Assembly: GCA_030591445.1 (NCBI GenBank)
Contig: JAUVBB010000016.1
Location: 1 to 32,263, forward strand
Source of the DNA: Deltaproteobacteria bacterium
Lineage (GTDB): Bacteria > Myxococcota > B64-G9
Direction of reading: 5' to 3'
DNA: 32,263 nucleotides
In this document: positions 1 through 9,471 of the stretch, piece by piece
How the letters are laid out: each line of letters begins with the position of its first letter
Position numbering within the stretch: the stretch's first letter is position 1
Notes under the pieces: generated by a model
Database searches by the model: none
The model's input: the letters and a program-made list of their open reading frames with translations, nothing else
Told to the model about the DNA's origin: nothing
Made by a program: the position numbers and the translations under genes

Positions 1-951
1 AATGACGTCGATGGGAAAATTGATTGTGCCGATGACGATTGCGCCGGCACTGCCGCTTGCGCCGGCCCTACCAGGGAATCCAACTGCGCGGATGGCCTGG
101 ACAACGATGAAGATGGTTTCATCGACTGCTCCGATACCGATTGCAGCTCTTTTGCTGGTTGCCAACTGCCCGACCGCGAGAGCAATTGCGGCGATGGCGT
201 GGACAACGACAGCGACGGCTTGGTCGATTGTGCCGATACGGACTGTGCTGGTTATGCCGGCTGTGGTACCGGTGGTTCCGAGAGCAATTGCAGTGATCTC
301 GTCGATGACGACGGCGACGGCCTAGCCGATTGCCTGGATCCCGACTGCGAAGCCGAAGCCAGTTGCCAGGGCACGCTTTCTTGTAACAGCATGATGGGAT
401 GCTACCGTTGCTGCGCTGACAACGATATGCAGTGCCGGGTTGCCTGCACCAACGAGGCCACCGCCAATGCCCGCGATATCTACATGACCATCAACGAGTG
501 TATCTACACCAATTGCCTCGATGCCTGCGACGGTACTGACCTCGACGCTTGCATGGCCTGCCAAGAAGCCAGCTGCATGACCGAGATCAACGCTTGCGGT
601 TCCACCTTGGCCGACGAGGGCACGGGCGAGGGCTGCTACGGACTGATCCAGTGCATGGGTACTTGCGCGGGTCCGATAACCAATGGCAACGCCGATACCT
701 GTCCCAGCGATCCCGGTTCGGTATGCTTCGACGGTTGTCTGGCCAATGTTGACGTGTCGAGCATCGACAAGCTCAACGCGGTCAACGGGTGCATCAGCGA
801 AAAGTGTCCGGCATGTATGACCATCAGCTGCGATGCCGAATGCGTGGTGCAGACTTCTACCGAATGCACCGAGTGCATGGCTCCTTGCTCCGACTGCCAG
901 CAGTCTGAATGCATGACCGAGCTGTACGGCTGCATATTCGATCGCAGCTAA
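1..951 (+). CDS. Cys/Asp-rich repeat protein, MopE/thrombospondin-3-like Ca-binding repeats (5' truncated by window)
   Basis: Frame 1 is open from base 1; ESNCxDGxDNDxDGxxDCxDxDC recurs every 34 aa (at about nt 76, 178, 280); Cys-rich C-terminus; stop at 951. Confidence 0.8.
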   Translation, partial: NDVDGKIDCADDDCAGTAACAGPTRESNCADGLDNDEDGFIDCSDTDCSSFAGCQLPDRESNCGDGVDNDSDGLVDCADTDCAGYAGCGTGGSESNCSDLVDDDGDGLADCLDPDCEAEASCQGTLSCNSMMGCYRCCADNDMQCRVACTNEATANARDIYMTINECIYTNCLDACDGTDLDACMACQEASCMTEINACGSTLADEGTGEGCYGLIQCMGTCAGPITNGNADTCPSDPGSVCFDGCLANVDVSSIDKLNAVNGCISEKCPACMTISCDAECVVQTSTECTECMAPCSDCQQSECMTELYGCIFDRS

Positions 952-981
952 GATATCTCTCACGCTCGCCCGGCAATCGCC

Positions 982-1278
982 TCAAGTTGGTGACGTTTTT
1001 CCGGGCGGGTGTAGATTGACCAAGGTTGCTCCCCACCCGCCGGCCTCCGGCCCGGCCAGTTGAAAAGACGCCACTTCCGGGATTTTCCCTAAGACCGCGT
1101 GTACCGTACGCCGCAGGTGGCCTTTGCCCTTGCCGTGCACGATACGCACCGCCAAGATGCCGCGTGCTTGGCACTCGGCCAGGTAATCTGGAACCAATTC
1201 CTTGACCTCGCGGGGATGGAAGGTGTGCAAGTCCAGGCAGCCGTCGATGGGGATTTCGATGGGATCGATTTCGTCCAT
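982..1278 (-). CDS. Smr (MutS2 C-terminal) domain protein
   Basis: [33 protein letters not shown]...[21 protein letters not shown]-like and HGKGxGxLR Smr motifs; start chosen at internal Met. Confidence 0.85.
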   Translation of the reverse strand: MDEIDPIEIPIDGCLDLHTFHPREVKELVPDYLAECQARGILAVRIVHGKGKGHLRRTVHAVLGKIPEVASFQLAGPEAGGWGATLVNLHPPGKTSPT

Positions 1279-1384
1279 AGACCCCAGGCTACCTGCTGGC
1301 CGAAATCGGGGCAAGCTGTCTGCGGAGATTTTTCTTGCCTGGCCGGGGCCGGCTCCCATATGAGAAGAAGCGAAAGGAGACGCC

Positions 1385-2611
1385 ATGGTTGACATACGAC
1401 CGTTTCGCGGCTTGCGTCCCCAGCCGGGGCAGGCAGCCCAAATTGCCTGTCCACCTTACGATGTTCTGGGCGATGCTGAAGCCCGTGGGCTGGTCAGGGA
1501 AAATCCGGACAGTTTTGTGCGCGTCATTCGGCCTGAGGTGGATATGGCGCCCGGGACTGATCCCCATACCGAGCCCATTTATGCCCAGGGAAAGGCCAAT
1601 CTGGCGCGCATGATGGGGGCCGGTCGGCTGCAGCGAGATCCGACGCCCAGCCTGTACCTTTACCGCTTGACCCATGAGGGCCGGCAGCAACATGGCCTGG
1701 TGGCGGGCGTGAGCGTGGCCGACTATCGGGCCGGCCGGATCAAGAAACACGAACTGACTCGGCCGGCCAAGGAAAAAGATCGTACCCGTCATATCGAAGT
1801 GCTCGGCGCCCAGGCCGGCCCGGTCTTGCTCACCTACCGGGCCCCGGAAGAAATCAGTGCCTGCTTACAGTCACTGTGTGCCGCGCGCAGAGCTGACTGT
1901 GAATTCACCGCGGACGATGCGGTCGAACACGCGCTATGGCATTTGGCCGATGCGGAGGTGGTAAATCGTCTCCAGTCTTTGTTCGCCGGCGTCGAAGCGC
2001 TTTACATCGCCGATGGTCACCACCGAGCTGCCGCCGCCGCCGCCGTGAGTGGGTCGCGATCTGGTCCCGGCGGTCATCAGCATTTCCTGGCGGTGGCCTT
2101 TGCCGATCATGAGATGCAAATCCTGGGTTATCATCGCCTGGTGAAAGACTTGGCCGGCCTAAGCCGGGAGGCCTTCTTGCATCAAGTTGCCGTAAACTTT
2201 GACCTCACTGTCGTCGAGCGGCCCGAGCCTTTGTCTGCCCACCAGTTTGGGATGTTCTTGGACGGGAGCTGGTACCGGCTCAGTGCCAAGGCCGGTAGCT
2301 TTTCTGGCGCTGATCCGGTCGGCGGGCTCGATGCCGCTATCTTGCAACAGAACTTGTTGGCCCCTATATTGGCCATTGCCGATCCGCGTACCGATGATCG
2401 CATCGACTTCGTGGGTGGCATGGACACGGTGGCCGCGCTGGAGAGAAGATGCCAGCAAGATATGGCCGTGGGCTTCTATCTGGCTCCGGTATCGGTGGCC
2501 CAACTACTTTCGGTGGCTGACGCCGGGGCGGTGATGCCGCCCAAGTCGACTTGGTTTGAGCCCAAACTTCGTTCCGGATTGATTGTACGCCTCTGGGAGG
2601 ACGAGACATGA
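1385..2611 (+). CDS. DUF1015 family protein
   Basis: [14 protein letters not shown]...[27 protein letters not shown] motif; overlaps serC by 4 bp (ATGA). Confidence 0.88.
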   Translation: MVDIRPFRGLRPQPGQAAQIACPPYDVLGDAEARGLVRENPDSFVRVIRPEVDMAPGTDPHTEPIYAQGKANLARMMGAGRLQRDPTPSLYLYRLTHEGRQQHGLVAGVSVADYRAGRIKKHELTRPAKEKDRTRHIEVLGAQAGPVLLTYRAPEEISACLQSLCAARRADCEFTADDAVEHALWHLADAEVVNRLQSLFAGVEALYIADGHHRAAAAAAVSGSRSGPGGHQHFLAVAFADHEMQILGYHRLVKDLAGLSREAFLHQVAVNFDLTVVERPEPLSAHQFGMFLDGSWYRLSAKAGSFSGADPVGGLDAAILQQNLLAPILAIADPRTDDRIDFVGGMDTVAALERRCQQDMAVGFYLAPVSVAQLLSVADAGAVMPPKSTWFEPKLRSGLIVRLWEDET

Positions 2612-3693
2612 ATCGCATTTACAATTTTAACGCTGGCCCCTCTACCTTGCCGCTGCCGGTGCTCGAACAGGCGCAGGCAGAATTCGTCGATTACCAGGGC
2701 CGAGGCATGTCGCTGCTGGAAATGAGCCACCGCAGCCCCGAATACGATCGGGTGCACACTCGCTGTATAGAGTTGCTGCGCGAGATGTTGGCCTTGCCCG
2801 CCAACTATCAGGTCTTGCTCTTGGGCGGTGGCGCTACCATGCAATTTGGCATGGTGCCCTTGAATCTGCTGGGCCAAGGCCGCAGTTGTGATTTTACTTT
2901 GACTGGTGCCTGGGCCAAGAAAGCCCTGGCTGATGCCCGCAAGTTGGGTAAAGTTCGCATGGTCTACGACGGTAGTGAACATGATTTTATGCGCTTGCCC
3001 GATCCGGGCGCACTCGATTTGGACCCGAAAGCCGCCTATCTGCACCTGACCTCCAACGAAACCATCGGTGGCGTGCAATGGCAGAGCTGGCCGGATCCTG
3101 GCCCAGTGCCCATGGTTTGCGACATGTCTTCCGATATCCTTAGCCGCCCGCTGCCCATCGAGCGCTTCGGCCTGATCTATGCCGGCGCCCAAAAGAACCT
3201 GGGTCCCGCCGGCCTGGCCCTAGTGATTATTCGCGACGATGTACTGGCAGCCTGCGTGGATGATTTGCCCGCCTATTTGCGCTACCCAGTGCATGCCCAA
3301 AAAGGCTCCTTGTATAACACCCCGCCGGTCTATGCCATTTATCTCACCCAATTGGTGCTGGAGTGGTTGCATCAGCAGGGCGGGGTAGCCGCGGCCGACC
3401 AGTTGGCCCAGCAGCGTTCGGGCCTGTTATACGACGCTATCGATCAGTCGACGGGATTCTATTCTTGCCCGGTCTCCGCCGATTGTCGCTCACGCATGAA
3501 CATTGTTTTCCGGCTGCCCAGCGAGGAGTTGGAACAGAGTTTCATCTCGGAAGCACAAGCACAGGGCATGGGTGGGCTCAAAGGCCATCGCAGCGTAGGC
3601 GGTTGCCGGGCGTCGATCTACAACGCCATGCCGCTTGCCGGCGCCACCGCCCTGGCCGACTTCATGCGCCACTTTGCCGCTAGCCATGGATGA
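2608..3693 (+). CDS. serC: phosphoserine aminotransferase
   Basis: [26 protein letters not shown]...GMSLLEMSHRS...LLLGGGATMQFGMVPLNLL; AGAQKNLGPAG PLP-lysine region. Confidence 0.95.
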   Translation: MNRIYNFNAGPSTLPLPVLEQAQAEFVDYQGRGMSLLEMSHRSPEYDRVHTRCIELLREMLALPANYQVLLLGGGATMQFGMVPLNLLGQGRSCDFTLTGAWAKKALADARKLGKVRMVYDGSEHDFMRLPDPGALDLDPKAAYLHLTSNETIGGVQWQSWPDPGPVPMVCDMSSDILSRPLPIERFGLIYAGAQKNLGPAGLALVIIRDDVLAACVDDLPAYLRYPVHAQKGSLYNTPPVYAIYLTQLVLEWLHQQGGVAAADQLAQQRSGLLYDAIDQSTGFYSCPVSADCRSRMNIVFRLPSEELEQSFISEAQAQGMGGLKGHRSVGGCRASIYNAMPLAGATALADFMRHFAASHG

Positions 3694-3701
3694 AAAGGGA
3701 T

Positions 3702-4259
3702 CTAATTTAAGGAATCAAGCTCGTCGCAGATGGCCATGTCGAAATCACGGCAGATTTGCGGTCTTTGCTCATAAACGCTGCAACGCATGCGTCCCGTCCG
3801 ATCTCGTTTAAGAAAAACGCACTTGTCGCCGACTTTGTCCTGGTTGGATTTGAGTTGAAACTTGAACTCGCCGGTCCAGTCCACCGCCGGGTCGGTGTAT
3901 TTTTTGGCGAAGTCGACTCGCGAAAGCGCGCCCCGCAGCTGGTCAATGTCTTCATTGGTCACCAACACGTTGTACTCGCGGCAACAGGTAGCCTCTTTGC
4001 ATTGATCGCAATTGACCGAATCCATGTCCTCGTCTGGTTCTTCCATGACGTGCTTTTTGACCCGGGCGAAAAGCTGCTTGGCCAAACGCTCCAGATCCTC
4101 GTGATCATACACGTCCAGCACCCGGGTGCCCTGCTTGGAGACCGCATAATGGGTGCTTTTTTGGCTCACCGGCAAGTCGAAAGTCACCGTAAGCTTTCCC
4201 TCTTGGTCCAATTCCAGGTCGGAAATGGAAAGACCATTTAACTCCGTCAACTTGTTCAT
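3702..4259 (-). CDS. YkgJ-family cysteine-cluster protein
   Basis: CDQCKEATCCREYNVLVTNEDI ... CSVYEQRPQICRDFD, typical YkgJ Cys pattern. Confidence 0.8.
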   Translation of the reverse strand: MNKLTELNGLSISDLELDQEGKLTVTFDLPVSQKSTHYAVSKQGTRVLDVYDHEDLERLAKQLFARVKKHVMEEPDEDMDSVNCDQCKEATCCREYNVLVTNEDIDQLRGALSRVDFAKKYTDPAVDWTGEFKFQLKSNQDKVGDKCVFLKRDRTGRMRCSVYEQRPQICRDFDMAICDELDSLN

Positions 4260-4345
4260 GACGCTCCTCTAAGCAGAGATCTCTCAATAGCAAAGACCAG
4301 AGCCTATCTATCTGATTCCTCTTCGTCAAGCGCCAAAGGGCCGGG

Positions 4346-5707
4346 TTAATACATAAAAGTGCTGGCCAGGAAGAAGTAGAAGAAGGTCTGGGTGATTTCG
4401 ACGCGGGCGTAGTCTTGGGCTTCGAGGGCGAGCTGGCCAGGGTTGTTGACCGCGATAACGTCTTCGCCGGTGCCGCGGGAAAAGGCGAAACCCAGACGGG
4501 TCAGCGAGTGCTCGGAGCTGAGGCCAAAGGCGAAGCTGCCGCCAAACATATTTACCCGAGCGGGGGTGGGCCGGGTGACGTTCTCGTTAGGGATTTGGGG
4601 AGAGGAGGCGAAGTTGGAAAAAGCGCCCAGACCTATGCTGTAGCGACCCAGGAACTTGTATTCGGCGCCCAGGTTGCCATTGATGGTGAGCTTGCGTTCG
4701 ACAGTGGTGGGAATCAACAGGGCGCTGCTGGCCTGTTTGTCTTCGAGGTTCACCAGCGTGTAGTCGACTGGCAGGTACAGGCTTAGATCGGCAGACAGGG
4801 TTAAGAAATCGCCAATAAAGTAGGCCAGGCCCATGCGGGCCTCGCCATTGATCTTAGATTCGGATTTGACCTGCACCTCGTCGGGGGTGGGCAGGAAACC
4901 GACATCGCCATTGCCATCGGAACGCGAGCGGGCAAAGCGCAAACTGCCTTTCGAGTACACGGTCACCGAAGGACTGCGTACCATGGCGCCCAGGTACAGG
5001 TTGTTCAGGACCCGAAATTTTATCCCGCCCACCAGCATCAGGCTGTCGTTGGAGAAGTTCATGTCCATCATGGCACTGCGAAAAGAGCGGAACTCACCGT
5101 TGACCAGATCGCTGGCAATGAAGTTCGAGGCGGCGTCTTGGACCGAGCGATGAGCCAGGGCTACGCCCGCGCCGATGCTGATTCGATCGGATAGACGCAT
5201 GGCGGCGCCGGCGGCCAACCACAGGGTTTGGTCTTCGAAGACCCGATGATAGCCGTGGCGATATGGGCCCAAAACCGGGTCCTGCGAAGTGCCCTCTTCG
5301 GCGGTGGAGCTCTTGCGGTAATAGGGCACGGCAATGCTGGTGCCGAAGGCATAGGGTCGTCGCCCTCTCATATCCAAACGGCCAAAGGTTTGCACAAAAC
5401 CCGCCGAGGAGGGCACGGCCACGATTTTGGAGATGGGATCTTCCGGGAACACGAGTTCTTCCTTGCCCACCGAGGAATCTTGAATGCCGTAGAGATTGGC
5501 CGAGAGGCTCAGCGAAGTTTTGTGCACATCGACCATGCCGGCTGGGTTGTACCACATGCCCGAAGGATCGGCGCCGATGGCGGTATAGGCACCGCCCAGG
5601 CCGACGGCCTGATCGCCGATGATGTAATCTTGATAATGCACGTCGCCGGCTCGGGCCCAAACAGAAAAGCCCAGCCAGAAAACCATAAGTACGACTGTCA
5701 GGCGCAT
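4346..5707 (-). CDS. outer-membrane beta-barrel protein (FadL/OmpP1/UPF0164-like)
   Basis: Signal peptide MRLTVVLMVFWLGFSVWARAG; GDQAVGLGGAYTAIGADPSGMWYNPAGMV; C-terminal aromatic (FYFFLASTFMY). Confidence 0.8.
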   Translation of the reverse strand: MRLTVVLMVFWLGFSVWARAGDVHYQDYIIGDQAVGLGGAYTAIGADPSGMWYNPAGMVDVHKTSLSLSANLYGIQDSSVGKEELVFPEDPISKIVAVPSSAGFVQTFGRLDMRGRRPYAFGTSIAVPYYRKSSTAEEGTSQDPVLGPYRHGYHRVFEDQTLWLAAGAAMRLSDRISIGAGVALAHRSVQDAASNFIASDLVNGEFRSFRSAMMDMNFSNDSLMLVGGIKFRVLNNLYLGAMVRSPSVTVYSKGSLRFARSRSDGNGDVGFLPTPDEVQVKSESKINGEARMGLAYFIGDFLTLSADLSLYLPVDYTLVNLEDKQASSALLIPTTVERKLTINGNLGAEYKFLGRYSIGLGAFSNFASSPQIPNENVTRPTPARVNMFGGSFAFGLSSEHSLTRLGFAFSRGTGEDVIAVNNPGQLALEAQDYARVEITQTFFYFFLASTFMY

Positions 5708-5751
5708 GGTCACGCACCTCCTCGGGGCATGAATAATCTTCGCGCTTCCTA

Positions 5752-7167
5752 TCATATTTTTCCGATGGCCGCTATCACCATCCATAGACCCAAGCCGGCA
5801 ACCACCACCGCGCTGAGTCGCGGTAAGGTAGCCAGTGCGCGTTGGGCACGGGGGCCGGTAGAGAAGCGTTTGAGCAGATCGCGGCTGCGGGTCACCAGGA
5901 TGCCGAGTACGATCAGGGTGGCGGCTAGCCCCAGGCTGAAGGCCAGGATGAGCAACAAGCCCAAGGCGATTTTGCCCAGATAGATGGCCGACAAGAGCAC
6001 CACCGTGGCCGACAGGCAAGGCACCATGCCACCCGAGATGCCCAGGGCTAGCAGTTGCCAGGGACGAATTTCGTGCTGGTGTTCATGGGCGTGGTCATGA
6101 TCATGGCTATGGCTGTGATCATGCTCATGATCTTTGTCGGCGCGCCGGCCGAGAAGCATCCACAGGCCCATAAGCAGAATCATGCCGCCGGCCACCAGGC
6201 TTAGCCATGGGGTCAGCCGCTCGGGCACTACATGCTCCGCGGCCCACAGGGCCACCACGCCCAGCATTAACACCGAAAACACGTGAGTGAAAGTAACAAT
6301 AAGACCCAACCAGACCGCATGGCGCATTTTTCCGCTACGGCCGACCAGGTAGGCGGCCACCAGGGTCTTGCCGTGACCCGGGCTGAGCGCATGGACCGCG
6401 CCCAAGAAAACGGCCAAGGCCAGAATGGCCAGCCAGCGCCAAAATCCCAGATCGTCGCGGGTCAGTGCTTGTTTGAGTGCGTCCGCGTCGTCGGTCAGTT
6501 GCGCGCCCTGCTCGCTTGGCTTTTCTGGCGAGCGATCTTGGCCCAGCTGTTCTCCCAGTTCGAAGCGAATGCGCACCGGGCTTGGTGCTTTGCCCTGGTT
6601 CCAGAACATGCGCGGCACCACGCCTCGGTCCCGCCGGTCGCGGGCAATGGCGTTAATCTCGACTCCGGGGCCACTGCGCACGAAGAGCTCGGTTTGCTCC
6701 AGATCGGGAAAGCGAGATCGATCGTGATAGACCAGGTTGTGCTTTCCCGGCGGGCAGGGAATCTCGATCAGAAAGCGAAAACGCATAGGCGCAAATCGAT
6801 CCACCCGCGCAGAGATCAAGTCAAAGCGCCCCGGGTCCGGTTGGCTGGCCGGCACTTGGCCATCCAATTGCAAGGAGAGATCCCGGACCAGCTTCTGCCT
6901 GGTCCAACGGTGAATGAAATCGGATTCGGTCTGGCTCAATTTGCCGTCGCCGTCATCGTCCGCCCGCTCCCGCAACTTGCGCGCCGGCAAATCTCCCACC
7001 GTGATGGTGTATTCGAACCGGACGCTGCCCGCCTCAAACGTGATCTCGGTATAACGATTGATGGAAAAAGGCTGATACTGAGCATGCGCTGCCACCCCCG
7101 CCGGCAAACACAAAACCAGCAAAACGGTTAGGACGAAAAACGCAATCGGGCGCAAGGCAACATGCAT
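5752..7167 (-). CDS. NicO/RcnA-type nickel/cobalt transporter with N-terminal periplasmic domain and His-rich loop
   Basis: Signal sequence MHVALRPIAFFVLTVLLVLCLPAGVAAHA; multiple TM segments; HALSPGHGKTLVAAYLVG; DKDHEHDHSHSHDHDHAHEHQHE; divergent from nikR. Confidence 0.85.
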   Translation of the reverse strand: MHVALRPIAFFVLTVLLVLCLPAGVAAHAQYQPFSINRYTEITFEAGSVRFEYTITVGDLPARKLRERADDDGDGKLSQTESDFIHRWTRQKLVRDLSLQLDGQVPASQPDPGRFDLISARVDRFAPMRFRFLIEIPCPPGKHNLVYHDRSRFPDLEQTELFVRSGPGVEINAIARDRRDRGVVPRMFWNQGKAPSPVRIRFELGEQLGQDRSPEKPSEQGAQLTDDADALKQALTRDDLGFWRWLAILALAVFLGAVHALSPGHGKTLVAAYLVGRSGKMRHAVWLGLIVTFTHVFSVLMLGVVALWAAEHVVPERLTPWLSLVAGGMILLMGLWMLLGRRADKDHEHDHSHSHDHDHAHEHQHEIRPWQLLALGISGGMVPCLSATVVLLSAIYLGKIALGLLLILAFSLGLAATLIVLGILVTRSRDLLKRFSTGPRAQRALATLPRLSAVVVAGLGLWMVIAAIGKI

Positions 7168-7251
7168 GCCGGCATACCTATCAGCTCGGTGTGGTAGCCG
7201 CAACCAAAGGTGCGGCCCGGACCGTCTTGCACTTGCATCTAGCTGACACCT

Positions 7252-7278
7252 GTGCTACGTATTTTCCAGACGTGTTAC
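7252..7278. promoter_or_regulatory. candidate NikR-associated repeat in the NicO/nikR divergent intergenic region
   Basis: GTGCTAC (7252-7258) - N13 - GTGTTAC (7272-7278) between divergent genes; overlaps a possible -10 (TACGTA 7256-7261) 17 bp after TTGCAT (7233-7238). Halves are direct, not inverted, so assignment is tentative. Confidence 0.3.
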
Positions 7279-7310
7279 TCGGGTATTGGGCCCGGTTACG
7301 GAGATTGTTT

Positions 7311-7727
7311 ATGACGGACATTATGCGTTTCGGGGTATCCATCGAACGGGAACTGTTGGATAAATTTGATAGCTGGGTGGGCCATCATTCCTGGGCCAAT
7401 CGTTCGGAGGCGATTCGGGATTTGATTCGGGATCGACTGGTGGAGGAGCGGTGGAGTGGCAGTGAGGATGAGGTTACGGCTACTTTGACCTATGTATATG
7501 ATCACCACGTGACCGATTTACAGGCGCGGCTGACCCGGCTGCAACATGATCACGAGGGCGCGGTGTTGAGCACCATGCATGTGCATCTGGACCACCATAA
7601 CTGTATCGAGGTGCTGGTGATGAAGGGCAAGGCTAGAAGCATCCAGAAAATGGCCGACCGGGTGTTGGGTACTCGCGGGGTCAAACACGGCGCGCTGGTT
7701 CGGACTCTGTCCGATCCGGCGGCGTAA
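7311..7727 (+). CDS. nikR: nickel-responsive transcriptional regulator NikR
   Basis: RHH N-terminus MRFGVSIERELLDKFDSWV...NRSEAIRDLIRDRLVEE; ACT-type Ni site TMHVHLDHHNCIEVLVMKG. Confidence 0.94.
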   Translation: MTDIMRFGVSIERELLDKFDSWVGHHSWANRSEAIRDLIRDRLVEERWSGSEDEVTATLTYVYDHHVTDLQARLTRLQHDHEGAVLSTMHVHLDHHNCIEVLVMKGKARSIQKMADRVLGTRGVKHGALVRTLSDPAA

Positions 7728-7738
7728 AGGGAGGCGAC

Positions 7739-8368
7739 GTGCATCTGCCTGATGGTATTCTCTCGGCTCCGGTGTGGATAGGGGCGGGCGCGGTGACGGC
7801 CGGGGCGCTTGCGCTTTGCGTGCGCAGGGCTTCTCGGCAGTTAGACGAACAGCGGGCGCCGCTGATGGGCGTGTTGGGGGCCTTTGTTTTTGCTGCCCAA
7901 ATGATTAATTTCCCGGTTCCCGGCGGCACTTCGGGTCACCTGATGGGAGCGGTGTTGTTGGCCGTCTTGTTGGGTCCGGCGGCGGCTAGTGTGGTGCTCT
8001 TCTGTGTGTTTCTGGTCCAGTCGCTGCTGTTTCAGGATGGGGGTATTACCGCGCTGGGCGCCAATTTCATCAATATGGGTCTGGTGGGGAGCTTCGGCGG
8101 CTGGGCGGTTTATCGTTTGCTTGCGGGCGGTGGCGGGCAAGCCCGTCGTAGCCTGGCTGCTTTTGTGGCGGCTTGGGCGGCGGTGGAAGTCGGAGCCTTG
8201 CTGGCGGCTCTGCAGCTCTGGGCCTCGGGCAGTGCGCCGCTTATGCCCGTGCTCTGGACCATGGGCACGGTGCATGCCTTCATCGGTATCGGCGAAGGGC
8301 TGATCACGGTGGCCACCCTGCGCTTTTTGTCGGCGGCGCGTCCCAGTCTGTTGGAGTCCGTGCCATGA
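7739..8368 (+). CDS. cbiM: ECF nickel/cobalt transporter S component CbiM/NikM-like (GTG start)
   Basis: N-terminus MHLPDGILS; INFPVPGGTSGHLMGA; RBS GGGAGG before GTG. Confidence 0.92.
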   Translation: MHLPDGILSAPVWIGAGAVTAGALALCVRRASRQLDEQRAPLMGVLGAFVFAAQMINFPVPGGTSGHLMGAVLLAVLLGPAAASVVLFCVFLVQSLLFQDGGITALGANFINMGLVGSFGGWAVYRLLAGGGGQARRSLAAFVAAWAAVEVGALLAALQLWASGSAPLMPVLWTMGTVHAFIGIGEGLITVATLRFLSAARPSLLESVP

Positions 8369-8685
8369 AGACTTTCGTGCTGGTTTTGTTGGCAGTCTCC
8401 CTGGCGGTGGCCGCTGGTTTGGCTTTGCTGGCTTCCGGGGCGCCGGATGGTCTCGAACATAGCTTGGCGTCTTTAGGGGTAGCGGAAGGCGAAGCCCTCC
8501 TGGCTGCTCCCATGGCCGACTATCAGCTGCCCGGTGAATCGCCCGCGCGCTGGCGGCAGATCGGCGCCGGTCTCAGCGGTACCTTGGTGGTCTTTTTTCT
8601 GGCCTGGCTAGCCGGTACTCTTCTTCGTCGGCGGAGGCCGCGCTCATTGCCACCCGCGCCGGCCCATTCCCAGAGCGAGCACTAG
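8365..8685 (+). CDS. PDGLE-domain (CbiN/NikN-like) small membrane subunit
   Basis: Two TM segments; ASGAPDGLEHSLASLG; 4-bp overlap with cbiM. Confidence 0.88.
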   Translation: MKTFVLVLLAVSLAVAAGLALLASGAPDGLEHSLASLGVAEGEALLAAPMADYQLPGESPARWRQIGAGLSGTLVVFFLAWLAGTLLRRRRPRSLPPAPAHSQSEH

Positions 8686-8688
8686 TAC

Positions 8689-9471
8689 ATGCACCATCGA
8701 ACCGTCGAGCAGTTGGCCGCGGGCGCGGGGCCGATACATCGACTTGATCCCCGGGTCAAGCTGGTGACGGTTTTGGCTTTCGTGGTGGGGGTCTCGACTT
8801 TGCCGGTGGTGCCGCTGACGCTTTTCTTATGGCCGGCGGTTCTGGTGCTGAGCGCGCTTTTGGTTGCGGGGCTGCCTTTTCTTTTCGTGCTGTCCCGAAG
8901 TTTGCTGGTACTGCCCTTCGTACTGATGGTGGCTATGTTCTTGCCTTTTACCCGCGGGCCCACGCCCCTTTGGGTTCTGCCCGGGCTGGAGCTGACCGTG
9001 TATCAGGAAGGGCTGCAGCTTAGCCTGGCCATTTTGATCAAGGGTGCCCTGGCCTTGTTGGCGGTTGAGTGGCTGGTTTTCACCACCCCCTTTCATCGTT
9101 TGCTTCTTGCCATGCGCGCTTTTAGGGTGCCGCGCGTGATTGTGGTGACCCTTTCTTTCTTGTTTCGCTACCTGGACTTGTTGGCCGATCAAAGTCAACG
9201 GGTGCGCCGGGCCCGGATGGCCCGGGCCCCGGGCGGGACGGTGCGTTGGCGCCTGCGTTCGACCGGAGGCATGATTGGTCGCTTGCTTCTGCGCGCTCTG
9301 GATCGCGCCGACCGCGTCCACCAGGCCATGCTGGCCCGGGGCTTCGACGGCGAAATACGGATTTTATCCTGCCTGCAAATGCGCCGGGTCGATGTGGTGT
9401 TTCTGGTCGGGGCGGGCGCTGGTTTGGTGGCGGTACCTATTCTGGGTCTGGTGGCGGGAGGCGGTTTATGA
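8689..9471 (+). CDS. cbiQ: ECF transporter transmembrane (T) component CbiQ
   Basis: HRLDPRVKLVTVLAFVV; multi-TM; RARMARAPGG and ALDRADRVHQAMLARGFDGE coupling motifs. Confidence 0.92.
   Translation: MHHRTVEQLAAGAGPIHRLDPRVKLVTVLAFVVGVSTLPVVPLTLFLWPAVLVLSALLVAGLPFLFVLSRSLLVLPFVLMVAMFLPFTRGPTPLWVLPGLELTVYQEGLQLSLAILIKGALALLAVEWLVFTTPFHRLLLAMRAFRVPRVIVVTLSFLFRYLDLLADQSQRVRRARMARAPGGTVRWRLRSTGGMIGRLLLRALDRADRVHQAMLARGFDGEIRILSCLQMRRVDVVFLVGAGAGLVAVPILGLVAGGGL

Noticed and set aside
4275-4284. AGAGATCTCT palindrome upstream of the YkgJ gene
   Set aside because: Short perfect palindrome, no paired site or promoter context; expected by chance at this scale
5708-6019. N-terminal extension of the outer-membrane protein ORF
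   Set aside because: Signal peptide begins at internal Met (5707); extension overlaps the NicO gene out of frame
6283-7131. 282-aa + ORF opposite NicO transporter
   Set aside because: Shadow ORF, no motif support
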